This document shows positions 26,448 to 34,184 of a stretch of 64,000 nucleotides of DNA, in pieces (within the stretch, counting starts at the first letter, position 1; every line of letters begins with the position of its first letter). Position numbers and translations under genes: made by a program. The stretch is from JBBSJZ01 sp041739875 (GTDB lineage: Bacteria > Planctomycetota > Planctomycetia > Pirellulales > Pirellulaceae): positions 1 to 64,000 of the forward strand of contig JBGSNA010000225.1 in NCBI GenBank assembly GCA_041739875.1, written 5' to 3'. Under the pieces are notes generated by a model, which did no database searches, was not told where the DNA came from, and saw only the letters and a program-made list of their open reading frames with translations.

Positions 26448-28511
26448 GTGCGTCTTGTCTTTTCCATTGCCGTTGTATTGTTTTTCGTGGCAATACCGTG
26501 CGCCGCGGATGATCGTGTCAGCACGATTTTCGGAAAACATTGCGTGGCTTGTCACGGCTTGGACGGAGAAGTCAACGGCGAGGTCAACTTGCTCGATGTT
26601 GACGATTCCGATTCATTGATCGAGCGTACGGAACTGCTTCGCGAATTAGTCCATGTCATCGAGCATCGCGAAATGCCGCCGGAGGATGCGACGCCGTTAG
26701 CTGACTCTGAGCGACTCGCATTGCTCACGCAGCTCCAAGCGTTACTGCGCCAGTCACTCACTCAACAGACGCAATTAGGGCACGCGCCAATTCGGCGAAT
26801 GAACCGCTTCCAATACAACAATGCCGTTACGGATCTGTTCCAGCTAGATTGTGTCGTTTTCACGCTACCCGAGCGGATGATGCGTGAGCACAAGAACTAC
26901 TTTCGTCCTGAAACTGGGGTGATGCCGGAAACGGTCGTTGTTGGCAGCCGCCCGCTAGGCAAGTCCCAGCTCATCGAGCCTCGACTCGATGGGGTCGCGG
27001 CATTTCCCCAAGATTTGCGTGCCGAACATGGTTACGACAATCGCGGTGATCACTTGTCTCTGTCGCCACTTCTGATGGAATCGTTTATGAAGCTTGGCCA
27101 GTCGATCACGCAAAGCCCCGATTTTACACCAAAACGAGTTGGTATTTGGAAAGAGTTCTTCACGCCACCCACTCAGGAACAACGTGAAGATCTCGAAGAT
27201 GAAATTCGCGGTCGGCTGCGTCCATTCTTAACTCAAGCATTTCGCAGACCTGTCGATGACGCCAACTTGGATCGCTATACATCGTTTGTCACGGCACAGA
27301 TCGAGAAGGGTGTCGAGTTTACCGACGCGATGAAAGCGGTTGCTGCGGCAACGATCGCTTCACCAAAATTCATCTACCTGTACGATCAAGCGAACGAGAA
27401 TGAGCTACGAGAGTCGCTTGATGACTTTGAGCTTGCGTCGCGTCTTTCGTTTTTCTTGTGGGGCAGTATTCCCGATCAAGAGTTAATTGATCTGGCACGT
27501 GAATCCAAGCTTCGTGAAACCGACGTACTTTCCTCGCAAGTCGACCGGATGCTGCGAGATCGGAAACTAAAGCGGTTCTGTGATAGCTTCCCCTCACAGT
27601 GGTTGCAGCTTGAACGCATTATCTCGTCGATGCCCAATCCAGACCTGTTTCCAAATTTCTATTTCGCCAAATATCGCCAGAGCATGCACATGATGCTCGA
27701 GCCGCTGTTGTTGTTTGAAGCAGTGCTAATCGAGAACCAACCCATCACGCAATTCATCGACTCGGATTTTACGTATCGATCGCATCTCTTGCGTCAAGCA
27801 TATAGCGAGGACCTTTCGCTTGAGAAGAACCAGAAGGTTCGTGGCGGTGAGGTGATCACTTTGACGTTTGACCGCTTGCCAATTACTGATCGACGGTATG
27901 GCGGCATCATTACGAACGCGGCTGTGATGACGATGACCTCGGGCCCCGATCGGACCCAACCGATTACGCGTGGTGCATGGCTGCTTTCTGTGATCTTCAA
28001 TGACCCGCCTGAACCACCGCCTGCTAACGTTCCACCATTGGCCGAAAAACCTGCGGAGAACGAAGAACACATGACGCTACGCGAGCGGTTGGCGGCGCAT
28101 CGCGAACGAGCCGATTGCCGTGGATGTCACGAGAAAATCGATCCACTCGGATTTGCACTAGAGAACTTCGACGTCGTGGGCAAGTGGCGAGAGAGGTACG
28201 ATAACGATCGCAAAATCGACATGGCGGGGGAGTTATTCCGCCAGCACGAGTTTAGCAACGTGATTGAGTTCAAGGATGCGATTTTGGTTGAGAAGGATCG
28301 ATTCACACATGGTTTCGCCGGACATGTGCTGTCTTTTGCTTTGGCACGCCCGCTAGACGCGTCAGACTCCGTCACCGTAGACGAAATTGCCAAAACAACC
28401 GCCTCGGACGCCTACCGAATCCAAACGTTGATCAAGCAAGTGGTTCTGTGTGAGCCGTTTCGAAGCAAATCAAACTCCAATTTGAAACCCAGCGCTGATG
28501 CTCAACCTTAA
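26448..28511 (+). CDS. DUF1587/DUF1592/DUF1588/DUF1585 cytochrome-like protein (module 3)
   Basis: A 687-residue exported protein starting at a GTG that opens the signal peptide (VRLVFSIAVVLFFVAIPCAA, with GTG read as Met); no nearby ATG fits. A single haem motif CVACHG sits at residues 32-37. The domain order is DUF1587 near 105-160 (RRMNRFQYNNAVTDLFQLD), DUF1595-like near 225-285 (RPFLTQAFRRPVDDANLDRY), DUF1592 near 310-440 (DFELASRLSFFLWGSIPDQE), DUF1588 near 475-575 (GPDRTQPITRGAWLLSVIFN, CRGCHEKIDPLGFALENFD with a second CxxCH), and DUF1585 at the C-terminus (FKDAILVEKDRFTHGFAGHV). The next gene overlaps by 14 bases, so they are translated together. This pairing is fixed in planctomycetes; the biochemical role is unknown, but two haem sites point to redox chemistry outside the cytoplasm. 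Confidence 0.94.
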   Translation: MRLVFSIAVVLFFVAIPCAADDRVSTIFGKHCVACHGLDGEVNGEVNLLDVDDSDSLIERTELLRELVHVIEHREMPPEDATPLADSERLALLTQLQALLRQSLTQQTQLGHAPIRRMNRFQYNNAVTDLFQLDCVVFTLPERMMREHKNYFRPETGVMPETVVVGSRPLGKSQLIEPRLDGVAAFPQDLRAEHGYDNRGDHLSLSPLLMESFMKLGQSITQSPDFTPKRVGIWKEFFTPPTQEQREDLEDEIRGRLRPFLTQAFRRPVDDANLDRYTSFVTAQIEKGVEFTDAMKAVAAATIASPKFIYLYDQANENELRESLDDFELASRLSFFLWGSIPDQELIDLARESKLRETDVLSSQVDRMLRDRKLKRFCDSFPSQWLQLERIISSMPNPDLFPNFYFAKYRQSMHMMLEPLLLFEAVLIENQPITQFIDSDFTYRSHLLRQAYSEDLSLEKNQKVRGGEVITLTFDRLPITDRRYGGIITNAAVMTMTSGPDRTQPITRGAWLLSVIFNDPPEPPPANVPPLAEKPAENEEHMTLRERLAAHRERADCRGCHEKIDPLGFALENFDVVGKWRERYDNDRKIDMAGELFRQHEFSNVIEFKDAILVEKDRFTHGFAGHVLSFALARPLDASDSVTVDEIAKTTASDAYRIQTLIKQVVLCEPFRSKSNSNLKPSADAQP

Positions 28512-29859
28512 TTCGAAACGTCAATCGCGTCGCCACTTTCTTCGAGGTTTGGGCGGCGCAACACTGGCGCTACCTTGGATCGAAGGCCTCGCGGTCGCAG
28601 CGACTGTCAAGGCGACGCCATTACGCATGGCGCATTACTACGTGCCCATTGGGGTCGTTCGCCGCGCGTTCTTTCCAGGTGAAGCGAATGACATAATTCC
28701 CGAGGGTAACTTGGGCAACGTGATGGCTTCCTTGGGCAAACAAGACCCTGTGTTCCGAGTCAAGCCACTCGATGAACTGACACCGACCATGCGACCGTTG
28801 GAGTCGCTCAAGCATAAAGTATCGCTGATTACTGGGATGGATCGCACGTTCCAGCAAGGTACCGATGTGCACGAACAATGCGCCTCATGCTACTTGAGTA
28901 GTGCACCACCTTTTTCAGTCAAAGAGTCGGCATGGCCGCTCAACCGCACGCTTGACCATCTCGTGGCCGACCATGTTGGTACGCAAACACCGTTTCCGAC
29001 GCTCGAATTCAGCTGCAACAGCCACCGCGACAACAAAGAATCCATCTACTTTGACAACATCTCGTGGTACGGGACGGGGCATCTCGCACCATCGATTCGC
29101 GACCCTCGCAAAATGTACATCCGATTGTTTAAAACATCGGAGGTTGACCAATTCCGCGATATAACGGACTTAGTTTTGGAAGACGCCCACGACTTGAAGA
29201 AGCACCTCGGCTACACCGACCAACAGAAGTTCACGGAATACTTCGATTCCATTCGTGCGATCGAAAAGCAAATGGACCGGCTCGAGTCCATGAAGTCGGA
29301 ATTGGCAAAAGTTGACTTTGAGGAGCCTACCGAGGCACACATGCCTCGCGGCGAATACATTCGACTGATGGGCGACTTGATGGTCGTGGCACTGCAAACG
29401 GGGCTCACCAACGTAGCCACGTTCATGATCGGTCCAGAACGCTGGGACACGCCGTTTCTCTATGAAACGTTGTTTGATAAGCCCCGCAGCCATCATGGTA
29501 TGTCGCACGACCAAACGAGAATGATCGACGACTTAATGAAAGTCGATGTTTTTCACATGGAGCAGTTCGCGTATCTTTCCCGGAAAATGGAATCGATCGT
29601 GGAAGCGAACGACAAGACGCTATTGGACAACACCTTGTTTACCTACGGATCTGGATTGGGCGACGGGTCGACGCACCAATACAACGACTTGCCAATCATC
29701 GTTGCTGGAGGCGGCGATCGAGTCCACTCCGGCCAACACATCAACATGCCCGAAGGCACTCCACTGGCGAACCTCTGGCTCACCCAAGCCCGACTCATGG
29801 GGCTGGGTCTTGATCGCTTCGCTGACAGCTCTGGCGAGATCAGTGCCTTGCTCGCTTAG
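28498..29859 (+). CDS. DUF1552 family exported protein (module 3)
   Basis: A 453-residue DUF1552 protein whose ATG lies inside the end of the upstream DUF1592 gene (14-base overlap). The Tat-type leader is SRRHFLRGLGGATLALPWIE. Family landmarks: YVPIGVVRRAFFPGE, VSLITGMDRTFQQGTDVHEQ, LDHLVADHVGTQTPFPTLEF, RSHHGMSHDQTRMIDDLMKV, FTYGSGLGDGSTHQYNDLPI, GQHINMPEGTPLANLWLTQA. DUF1552 resembles DUF1501 in fold class (alkaline-phosphatase-like). It always appears with DUF1592-type partners, so the two probably form a complex or act in sequence after export. It ends with the operon; the next gene is convergent, 20 bases away. Confidence 0.94.
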   Translation: MLNLNSKRQSRRHFLRGLGGATLALPWIEGLAVAATVKATPLRMAHYYVPIGVVRRAFFPGEANDIIPEGNLGNVMASLGKQDPVFRVKPLDELTPTMRPLESLKHKVSLITGMDRTFQQGTDVHEQCASCYLSSAPPFSVKESAWPLNRTLDHLVADHVGTQTPFPTLEFSCNSHRDNKESIYFDNISWYGTGHLAPSIRDPRKMYIRLFKTSEVDQFRDITDLVLEDAHDLKKHLGYTDQQKFTEYFDSIRAIEKQMDRLESMKSELAKVDFEEPTEAHMPRGEYIRLMGDLMVVALQTGLTNVATFMIGPERWDTPFLYETLFDKPRSHHGMSHDQTRMIDDLMKVDVFHMEQFAYLSRKMESIVEANDKTLLDNTLFTYGSGLGDGSTHQYNDLPIIVAGGGDRVHSGQHINMPEGTPLANLWLTQARLMGLGLDRFADSSGEISALLA

Positions 29860-29879
29860 CCCCAGCAAAGCGAACGAGT

Positions 29880-30176
29880 TCAGTCGTCGCGGCCCACATT
29901 GCCACCGTAAACGGCAAACACAACCTTCACGTGCTCCGCGATGGATTGGAGTAACTTCGGGTCGTCGCCTGTGATCGGCGTGGTTGCATCGATCTGGCGA
30001 TTACGAGCCGCCAGCACAATCGCGGCAACAACGTGCTCGATATCTACCGGCAAGTTCGTCGGCCCCTCAAGTTTGGTCGCTAGATCCAATAAGACGTCCT
30101 TCAGCGACGGGTCGATCGTTGCTTGTCCAGTGGCGCTAATGGAGATCCCAGGAACGACTTGATGTTCGGCGCTCAT
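29880..30176 (-). CDS. Small conserved-looking protein overlapping a phosphoesterase gene
   Basis: A 98-residue soluble, slightly acidic protein (VPGISISATGQATIDPSLKD, HVVAAIVLAARNRQIDATTP, AEHVKVVFAVYGGNVGRDD). Its ATG overlaps the stop of the upstream metallophosphoesterase gene as ATGA, a pattern of translational coupling that argues it is real. The sequence suggests two amphipathic helices and a short strand. I recognise no family. Its fixed position after the phosphoesterase suggests a partner or regulator of that enzyme, which is inference. Confidence 0.65.
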   Translation of the reverse strand: MSAEHQVVPGISISATGQATIDPSLKDVLLDLATKLEGPTNLPVDIEHVVAAIVLAARNRQIDATTPITGDDPKLLQSIAEHVKVVFAVYGGNVGRDD

Positions 30177-31108
30177 GATGTCCAGAAGTAATTGGCTTGC
30201 TTGCGGAACCCCTCGACACGAATCGTGCCTGCATCGTCGACACTGATCATCGAGTAGCCGCTATTTTCATCGCCAGCACCCTCCACCATTGCAACCATCG
30301 TGCAATATTGGATGCCATTCAACTCAGTCAGATCGTTGTTGTGACTATGGCCTTGAAACACCGAAAGAACTCGTCCCGAACTCTCGAGAATCCGTCGCAC
30401 CTCGGCTGCATTCTTGACACCGTGATTGTTTGCGACATCAAGACGCTGGTGCGCGAATGCGATTACATTGCCGCTGGAAGACTCCAGATCAGCGGCCAAC
30501 CACTCAAGCTCAGCCGGCGGAACATTTGCGTCCGTCCACACCGAGTTTTTTCGTCCATAAGGCGTGTCGTCACAACGAAAGCAGGCATCAAGCACAATGA
30601 AGTGAATCCCGCTTCTGTTAAACGAGTAGTACGACTTGTCTTGTCCCACCGACCCGAGAAACTCTTCCTTCTTGAGTGTATCGACGCAGTGATTCCCCAA
30701 GACGTAGTGCCGATCTTTGCACATCGCCGAGAACTCACGATCGACTGTCATCAGGTAACGTTTCTCCAACTCCACCGAGTCGGCAGCATCGATCAAGTCA
30801 CCTAATTCAACCAAAAAAGCGGGGCCGTGTTTCTCAAATGCAGAGCCGGCTTCTGCGAGTTTCCCGAGCGTCTCGCGATAATGTCGCGATCCAGCGGCTG
30901 GTTTGTCCGCGTAGTGAAGGTCTGTGATCAAGCCGAACTTCAATGGATCGGTTGGCACGGCGGCAAGTGATGACGACGCACATGCCGCCGCAGTCATCAC
31001 AAGGGTACCGTTGTGCAAGAATGCGCGACGACCAAGAGTCATTCGTGCATCGTCGGTTGAATTGCGTCCGAATCTCGGTTGAACTGTCATGCTGACTCCA
31101 GGGGACAT
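30173..31108 (-). CDS. Exported calcineurin-like metallophosphoesterase
   Basis: A 311-residue enzyme. The start at 31108 gives MSPGVSMTVQ; Met7 (31090) or Met23 are alternatives, all ahead of the twin-arginine-like leader GRRAFLHNGTLVMTAAACAS. The five metallophosphoesterase motifs are present: DLHYAD (D-x-H), VELGDLID (GD), VLGNHCVD (GNH), VIAFAHQRLD (H) and FQGHSHNND (GHSH). This predicts a two-metal phosphoesterase, possibly on nucleotides or sugar phosphates, in the periplasm or membrane-bound. The downstream 98-residue gene overlaps it by 4 bases. Confidence 0.93.
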   Translation of the reverse strand: MSPGVSMTVQPRFGRNSTDDARMTLGRRAFLHNGTLVMTAAACASSSLAAVPTDPLKFGLITDLHYADKPAAGSRHYRETLGKLAEAGSAFEKHGPAFLVELGDLIDAADSVELEKRYLMTVDREFSAMCKDRHYVLGNHCVDTLKKEEFLGSVGQDKSYYSFNRSGIHFIVLDACFRCDDTPYGRKNSVWTDANVPPAELEWLAADLESSSGNVIAFAHQRLDVANNHGVKNAAEVRRILESSGRVLSVFQGHSHNNDLTELNGIQYCTMVAMVEGAGDENSGYSMISVDDAGTIRVEGFRKQANYFWTS

Positions 31109-31215
31109 GGACTCGCAGCGAATCCGCGAGAAACTTGAAACGCAGCTTACGTTGAAAGAACAGGTTGTAAACCTAGCCTACTTGTCGGAAATCATCACGT
31201 TTTATTCCGGTGATG

Positions 31216-32448
31216 CTAAGGCTTTGCGATACAGAACAACTCGGTTTTGCTGCGAAGGATCATCTCGTTGTCAACGATCGCGGGTGACGCCATGAATCCA
31301 TCGCCCAGCTGTGTCTTTGCCAAGAGCTTGAATTCTCGCCCCGCTTGGACCGCGAAGATCTCACTATCCATGCTGAAGAAATAGATTCGTCCGCTCGCGT
31401 AGACGGGTGACGCCGCAAAGTTTCCTCCAGCGCGTTCGAGCCAGATCATTTCGCCCGTTGCCGCGTCACGGCACGACAGGACGCCATCATCGCTGTTCAT
31501 GTACAGCAAGCCGTCGACCAATAGAAGCGATGCCTTCTTCGAAACGGACTTATGATCGTTCCACGCGATGCCGTCCGCTGTTAAATCGCCGTGGCCTTCG
31601 GGTCGAACGGCAATCATGGCGCCGGAGCCGTTGGTGATATACAGCAATCCATCACGATAAATGGGACGAGCTGAGACATTCATCCCCTTGTGATAAACGG
31701 TCCATAGCGGTTCACCGGTACTTGGGTTGTACGCGATCGTTGCCACGGCACTTGGATAGACCAATTGTTTCTCACCGGCCACTTCGATCATCTGGGCCGT
31801 GCCATAGGCTTTCATCATGTCGCCATTGTCGGTGCCGTAGTCAATTTCGCGATCTCGTTTCCAAACCGTCTCGCCGGTTTTGCAATCCAGTGCCACGACG
31901 TATTGGAGGTCGAATCCGTCGTACGCGACATACATCATGCCTCCATCCACAATCGGAGACGAGGCTGGACCGCGGTGGTGGTCGCACGCCAAGTCACGCC
32001 GTTCCCAGAGAACTTCGGCGGTTGCCGTGTCCAAGCAAGCCGTGAGGTAGCTCCCAAAATGCACATAGATTCGCCCCTCTTCAATGACGGGCGTCGGGCT
32101 CGCGTAGCTGTTCGTTGGAATACAAAACGCGGGCGATTCATTTTCAATCAGCACATTGTCATGCAGGACTTTGCCAGTCTTTCGATCGACACAGAGCACC
32201 GACATTTGCTTACCGTCTTCGGTGGCAGTCGTCAGCCAGATTTGCTCGCCCCAGACAACAGGCGATGACCAGCCCTTGCCGTGGATCGCTGTCCTCCAGC
32301 GAACAACGGACGCGTCAATAGCGATGGGCAAGTCCGCATGGTCGGCTTGTCCGTCACCATGTGGTCCACGGAACTCAGGCCAATTGGAATCAGCGACGAC
32401 GAGTCCGCTCAGGCCAACGACAAGAACCACGGCAAGCAAGAGCCTCAT
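31216..32448 (-). CDS. Secreted PQQ-like beta-propeller repeat protein
   Basis: A 410-residue protein. The ATG at 32448 begins the signal peptide (MRLLLAVVLVVGLSGLVVA); an upstream in-frame GTG at 32460 is less likely. The body is a string of PQQ-type blades seen as repeated W and A-x-D-x-x-T-G patterns (SSPVVWGEQIWLTTATEDG, VLCVDRKTGKVLH, ACLDTATAEVLWERRD, VVALDCKTGETVWKRD, TIAYNPSTGEPLWTVYHKG, CRDAATGEMIWLERAGGNFA). There is no dehydrogenase-type haem domain, so it is more likely a scaffold or binding protein than a quinoprotein dehydrogenase. It is alone in its transcription unit. Confidence 0.92.
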   Translation of the reverse strand: MRLLLAVVLVVGLSGLVVADSNWPEFRGPHGDGQADHADLPIAIDASVVRWRTAIHGKGWSSPVVWGEQIWLTTATEDGKQMSVLCVDRKTGKVLHDNVLIENESPAFCIPTNSYASPTPVIEEGRIYVHFGSYLTACLDTATAEVLWERRDLACDHHRGPASSPIVDGGMMYVAYDGFDLQYVVALDCKTGETVWKRDREIDYGTDNGDMMKAYGTAQMIEVAGEKQLVYPSAVATIAYNPSTGEPLWTVYHKGMNVSARPIYRDGLLYITNGSGAMIAVRPEGHGDLTADGIAWNDHKSVSKKASLLLVDGLLYMNSDDGVLSCRDAATGEMIWLERAGGNFAASPVYASGRIYFFSMDSEIFAVQAGREFKLLAKTQLGDGFMASPAIVDNEMILRSKTELFCIAKP

Positions 32449-32651
32449 GTGCAGTCTCACGAATCAAGGAGTCACCGCAGATTCCCAAGCAACCATCGTT
32501 TGGCGAATTCACGGTCGCTTAATAGCCTAATACGATTCGCGGTTGAATGCACCAACTCTTCGCCGACATTCTCTTCGCCGACATTCCTAGTCTGAATTCT
32601 CAGTCGAATCGAGAAAATCCATCACTATTCGCCGATACTGGAACGAGCGAC

Positions 32652-33059
32652 TCAGTCCTCAGCCAGAGGAAATAGCTTGTTCAGCTTAATGATTTTGAAC
32701 ACCTCGCGTACATTTGGACTGACATTGCAACAGACTAATTTTCCGCCACGCGCGGTTACCTCTTTGTTCAGTTGAACGAGCTGTCTGAGCATTCGAGATG
32801 ACATGAACGACACATGCTGGAAGTTCAAAGCTAACTTCCCTGGCTTTCCCTTTGCTTCCAGCATTGCCAACAGGTCGGGAATGCTTGTCCCACCGTTTGG
32901 ATCAGTGACAATATCCATTAGATGCGGGAAAAAACACAGGTACCCACAATTCGGACACGGTGCGTCTCCGGAGGGTATCGACGGTTCGATGCGAAACTCA
33001 GCTCCACAGACAATGCACCGATTGGGCTCACCCTCAGGAGTTCGTGAAGAAATTGTCAT
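32652..33059 (-). CDS. STAS-domain protein with N-terminal zinc ribbon
   Basis: A 135-residue cytoplasmic protein. Residues 15-38 form a two-knuckle zinc ribbon (C15-x2-C18, C35-x2-C38). Residues about 50-130 are a STAS domain of the anti-anti-sigma type (KLALNFQHVSFMSSRMLRQL, LVCCNVSPNVREVFKIIKLN), with serine at the usual phosphorylation site. Such proteins relay a Ser/Thr kinase or phosphatase signal to a sigma factor or stressosome. A zinc ribbon joined to STAS is uncommon and may sense redox state or metal, or hold a partner. It lies 29 bases downstream of the WYL regulator, so the two are probably co-transcribed. Confidence 0.88.
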   Translation of the reverse strand: MTISSRTPEGEPNRCIVCGAEFRIEPSIPSGDAPCPNCGYLCFFPHLMDIVTDPNGGTSIPDLLAMLEAKGKPGKLALNFQHVSFMSSRMLRQLVQLNKEVTARGGKLVCCNVSPNVREVFKIIKLNKLFPLAED

Positions 33060-33088
33060 GGATTGTTCTCGTTCAGGGCATGCATCGC

Positions 33089-34099
33089 CTATTGATAGGC
33101 CGTCGCCATTTTGGCAACAGCTTCGCTCACGGCGGCGCGGAACTCCGGGGGTGAAAGCAATTCAGCATCTGCGCCGAGCGCCAGTATTTTCGGAAGAACT
33201 TCACGCGGATGCGACGCTGGGACAGTCATCACAAAGGAACCGTCGTCTTGTGGCTCGAGCTGTTGCTCTGGATGCCAGGGGTCTTCACGCACCCAGGCTG
33301 CTGCGCGTTCGCCAAGGCGAATCTTTACCGGTGTCGGCGAGTCGCCGGAGAAAATTCCGATGCTCTTTCCTAGGTGTGCGGACAAATCAATATTCGGGTC
33401 TGGCTTGAAGTATTCGTCCAGGGCGGTGGCGTGTTTGAATCGATCCAACTTCCAATTCCGCAGTCGTTCAGTCGGATCTTCGACCTCGGGAGCCGCAGCC
33501 ACAACGTAGATGCTGCTTTGATAAACCGCCAACCCGTAAGGCTCGATCTTGCGATGGCTGATCGGGCGACCGACGCCTTCGTACTCGATTTCGACGACGC
33601 GGTGTTCAACGATGGCGCGATTGATCGTCTTGAGCATCCCTTCGTGTCGCTCGTACGTCTTGCTGGGAGAACCGAAGACATACAACGTTTTGCGATAACG
33701 TTGATAGTGATCCCAGACACCTTCTGGCAACGCTTCACGAACTTTGTTCCAGAACGTCTCGATCCCGCGCCAGTATTGAGTGCCAAGCAGCGGATACAGC
33801 AACTCGCGACCAATCGATAGCGCGATCAACTCGGTTGCTGAGATGCCAATCTCGTGCACGCCAGTCATATTGCGACCTAGCTTGAACACTTTGCCACGCT
33901 CGACCGTTTCTTGCTGGATGCCAAAGCCTGCGGCCTGGAGCGCCTCCAAATCCCGTCGCACCGTGCGTTCGTGAAGCGCAGTCAATCCGAGATCCGCCAC
34001 CAAGTCATCTCGCAATTCGTCAAGCGTTCGGCCGAAGCGTGAATACTCAAGCAGTTGCAGCAACTTGTGCTGGCGAATCAATTGTTCGTTACGAGCCAT
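33089..34099 (-). CDS. WYL-domain transcriptional regulator
   Basis: A 336-residue regulator with an N-terminal winged helix-turn-helix (RQHKLLQLLEYSRFGRTLDE, LHERTVRRDLEALQAAGFGI) of the DeoR/YafY type. A WYL domain covers about 155-245 (VEIEYEGVGRPISHRKIEPY, GLAVYQSSIYVVAAAPEVED), in which the signature W-Y-L is replaced by I-Y-V. A C-terminal WCX extension runs to the end (RLGERAAAWVREDPWHPEQQ, EVLPKILALGADAELLSPPE). WYL proteins bind nucleic acid or nucleotide ligands and control defence or DNA-damage genes in other bacteria; no such genes are nearby here. The STAS gene follows it closely. Confidence 0.92.
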   Translation of the reverse strand: MARNEQLIRQHKLLQLLEYSRFGRTLDELRDDLVADLGLTALHERTVRRDLEALQAAGFGIQQETVERGKVFKLGRNMTGVHEIGISATELIALSIGRELLYPLLGTQYWRGIETFWNKVREALPEGVWDHYQRYRKTLYVFGSPSKTYERHEGMLKTINRAIVEHRVVEIEYEGVGRPISHRKIEPYGLAVYQSSIYVVAAAPEVEDPTERLRNWKLDRFKHATALDEYFKPDPNIDLSAHLGKSIGIFSGDSPTPVKIRLGERAAAWVREDPWHPEQQLEPQDDGSFVMTVPASHPREVLPKILALGADAELLSPPEFRAAVSEAVAKMATAYQ

Positions 34100-34184
34100 C
34101 GATGCGTGTTCCTCCGTGACGGATATTGCGTTAGCCCCGTAGTCTCGCCCAGATCCAAGATGCTGAAAAGGTCTCTGGATACCC

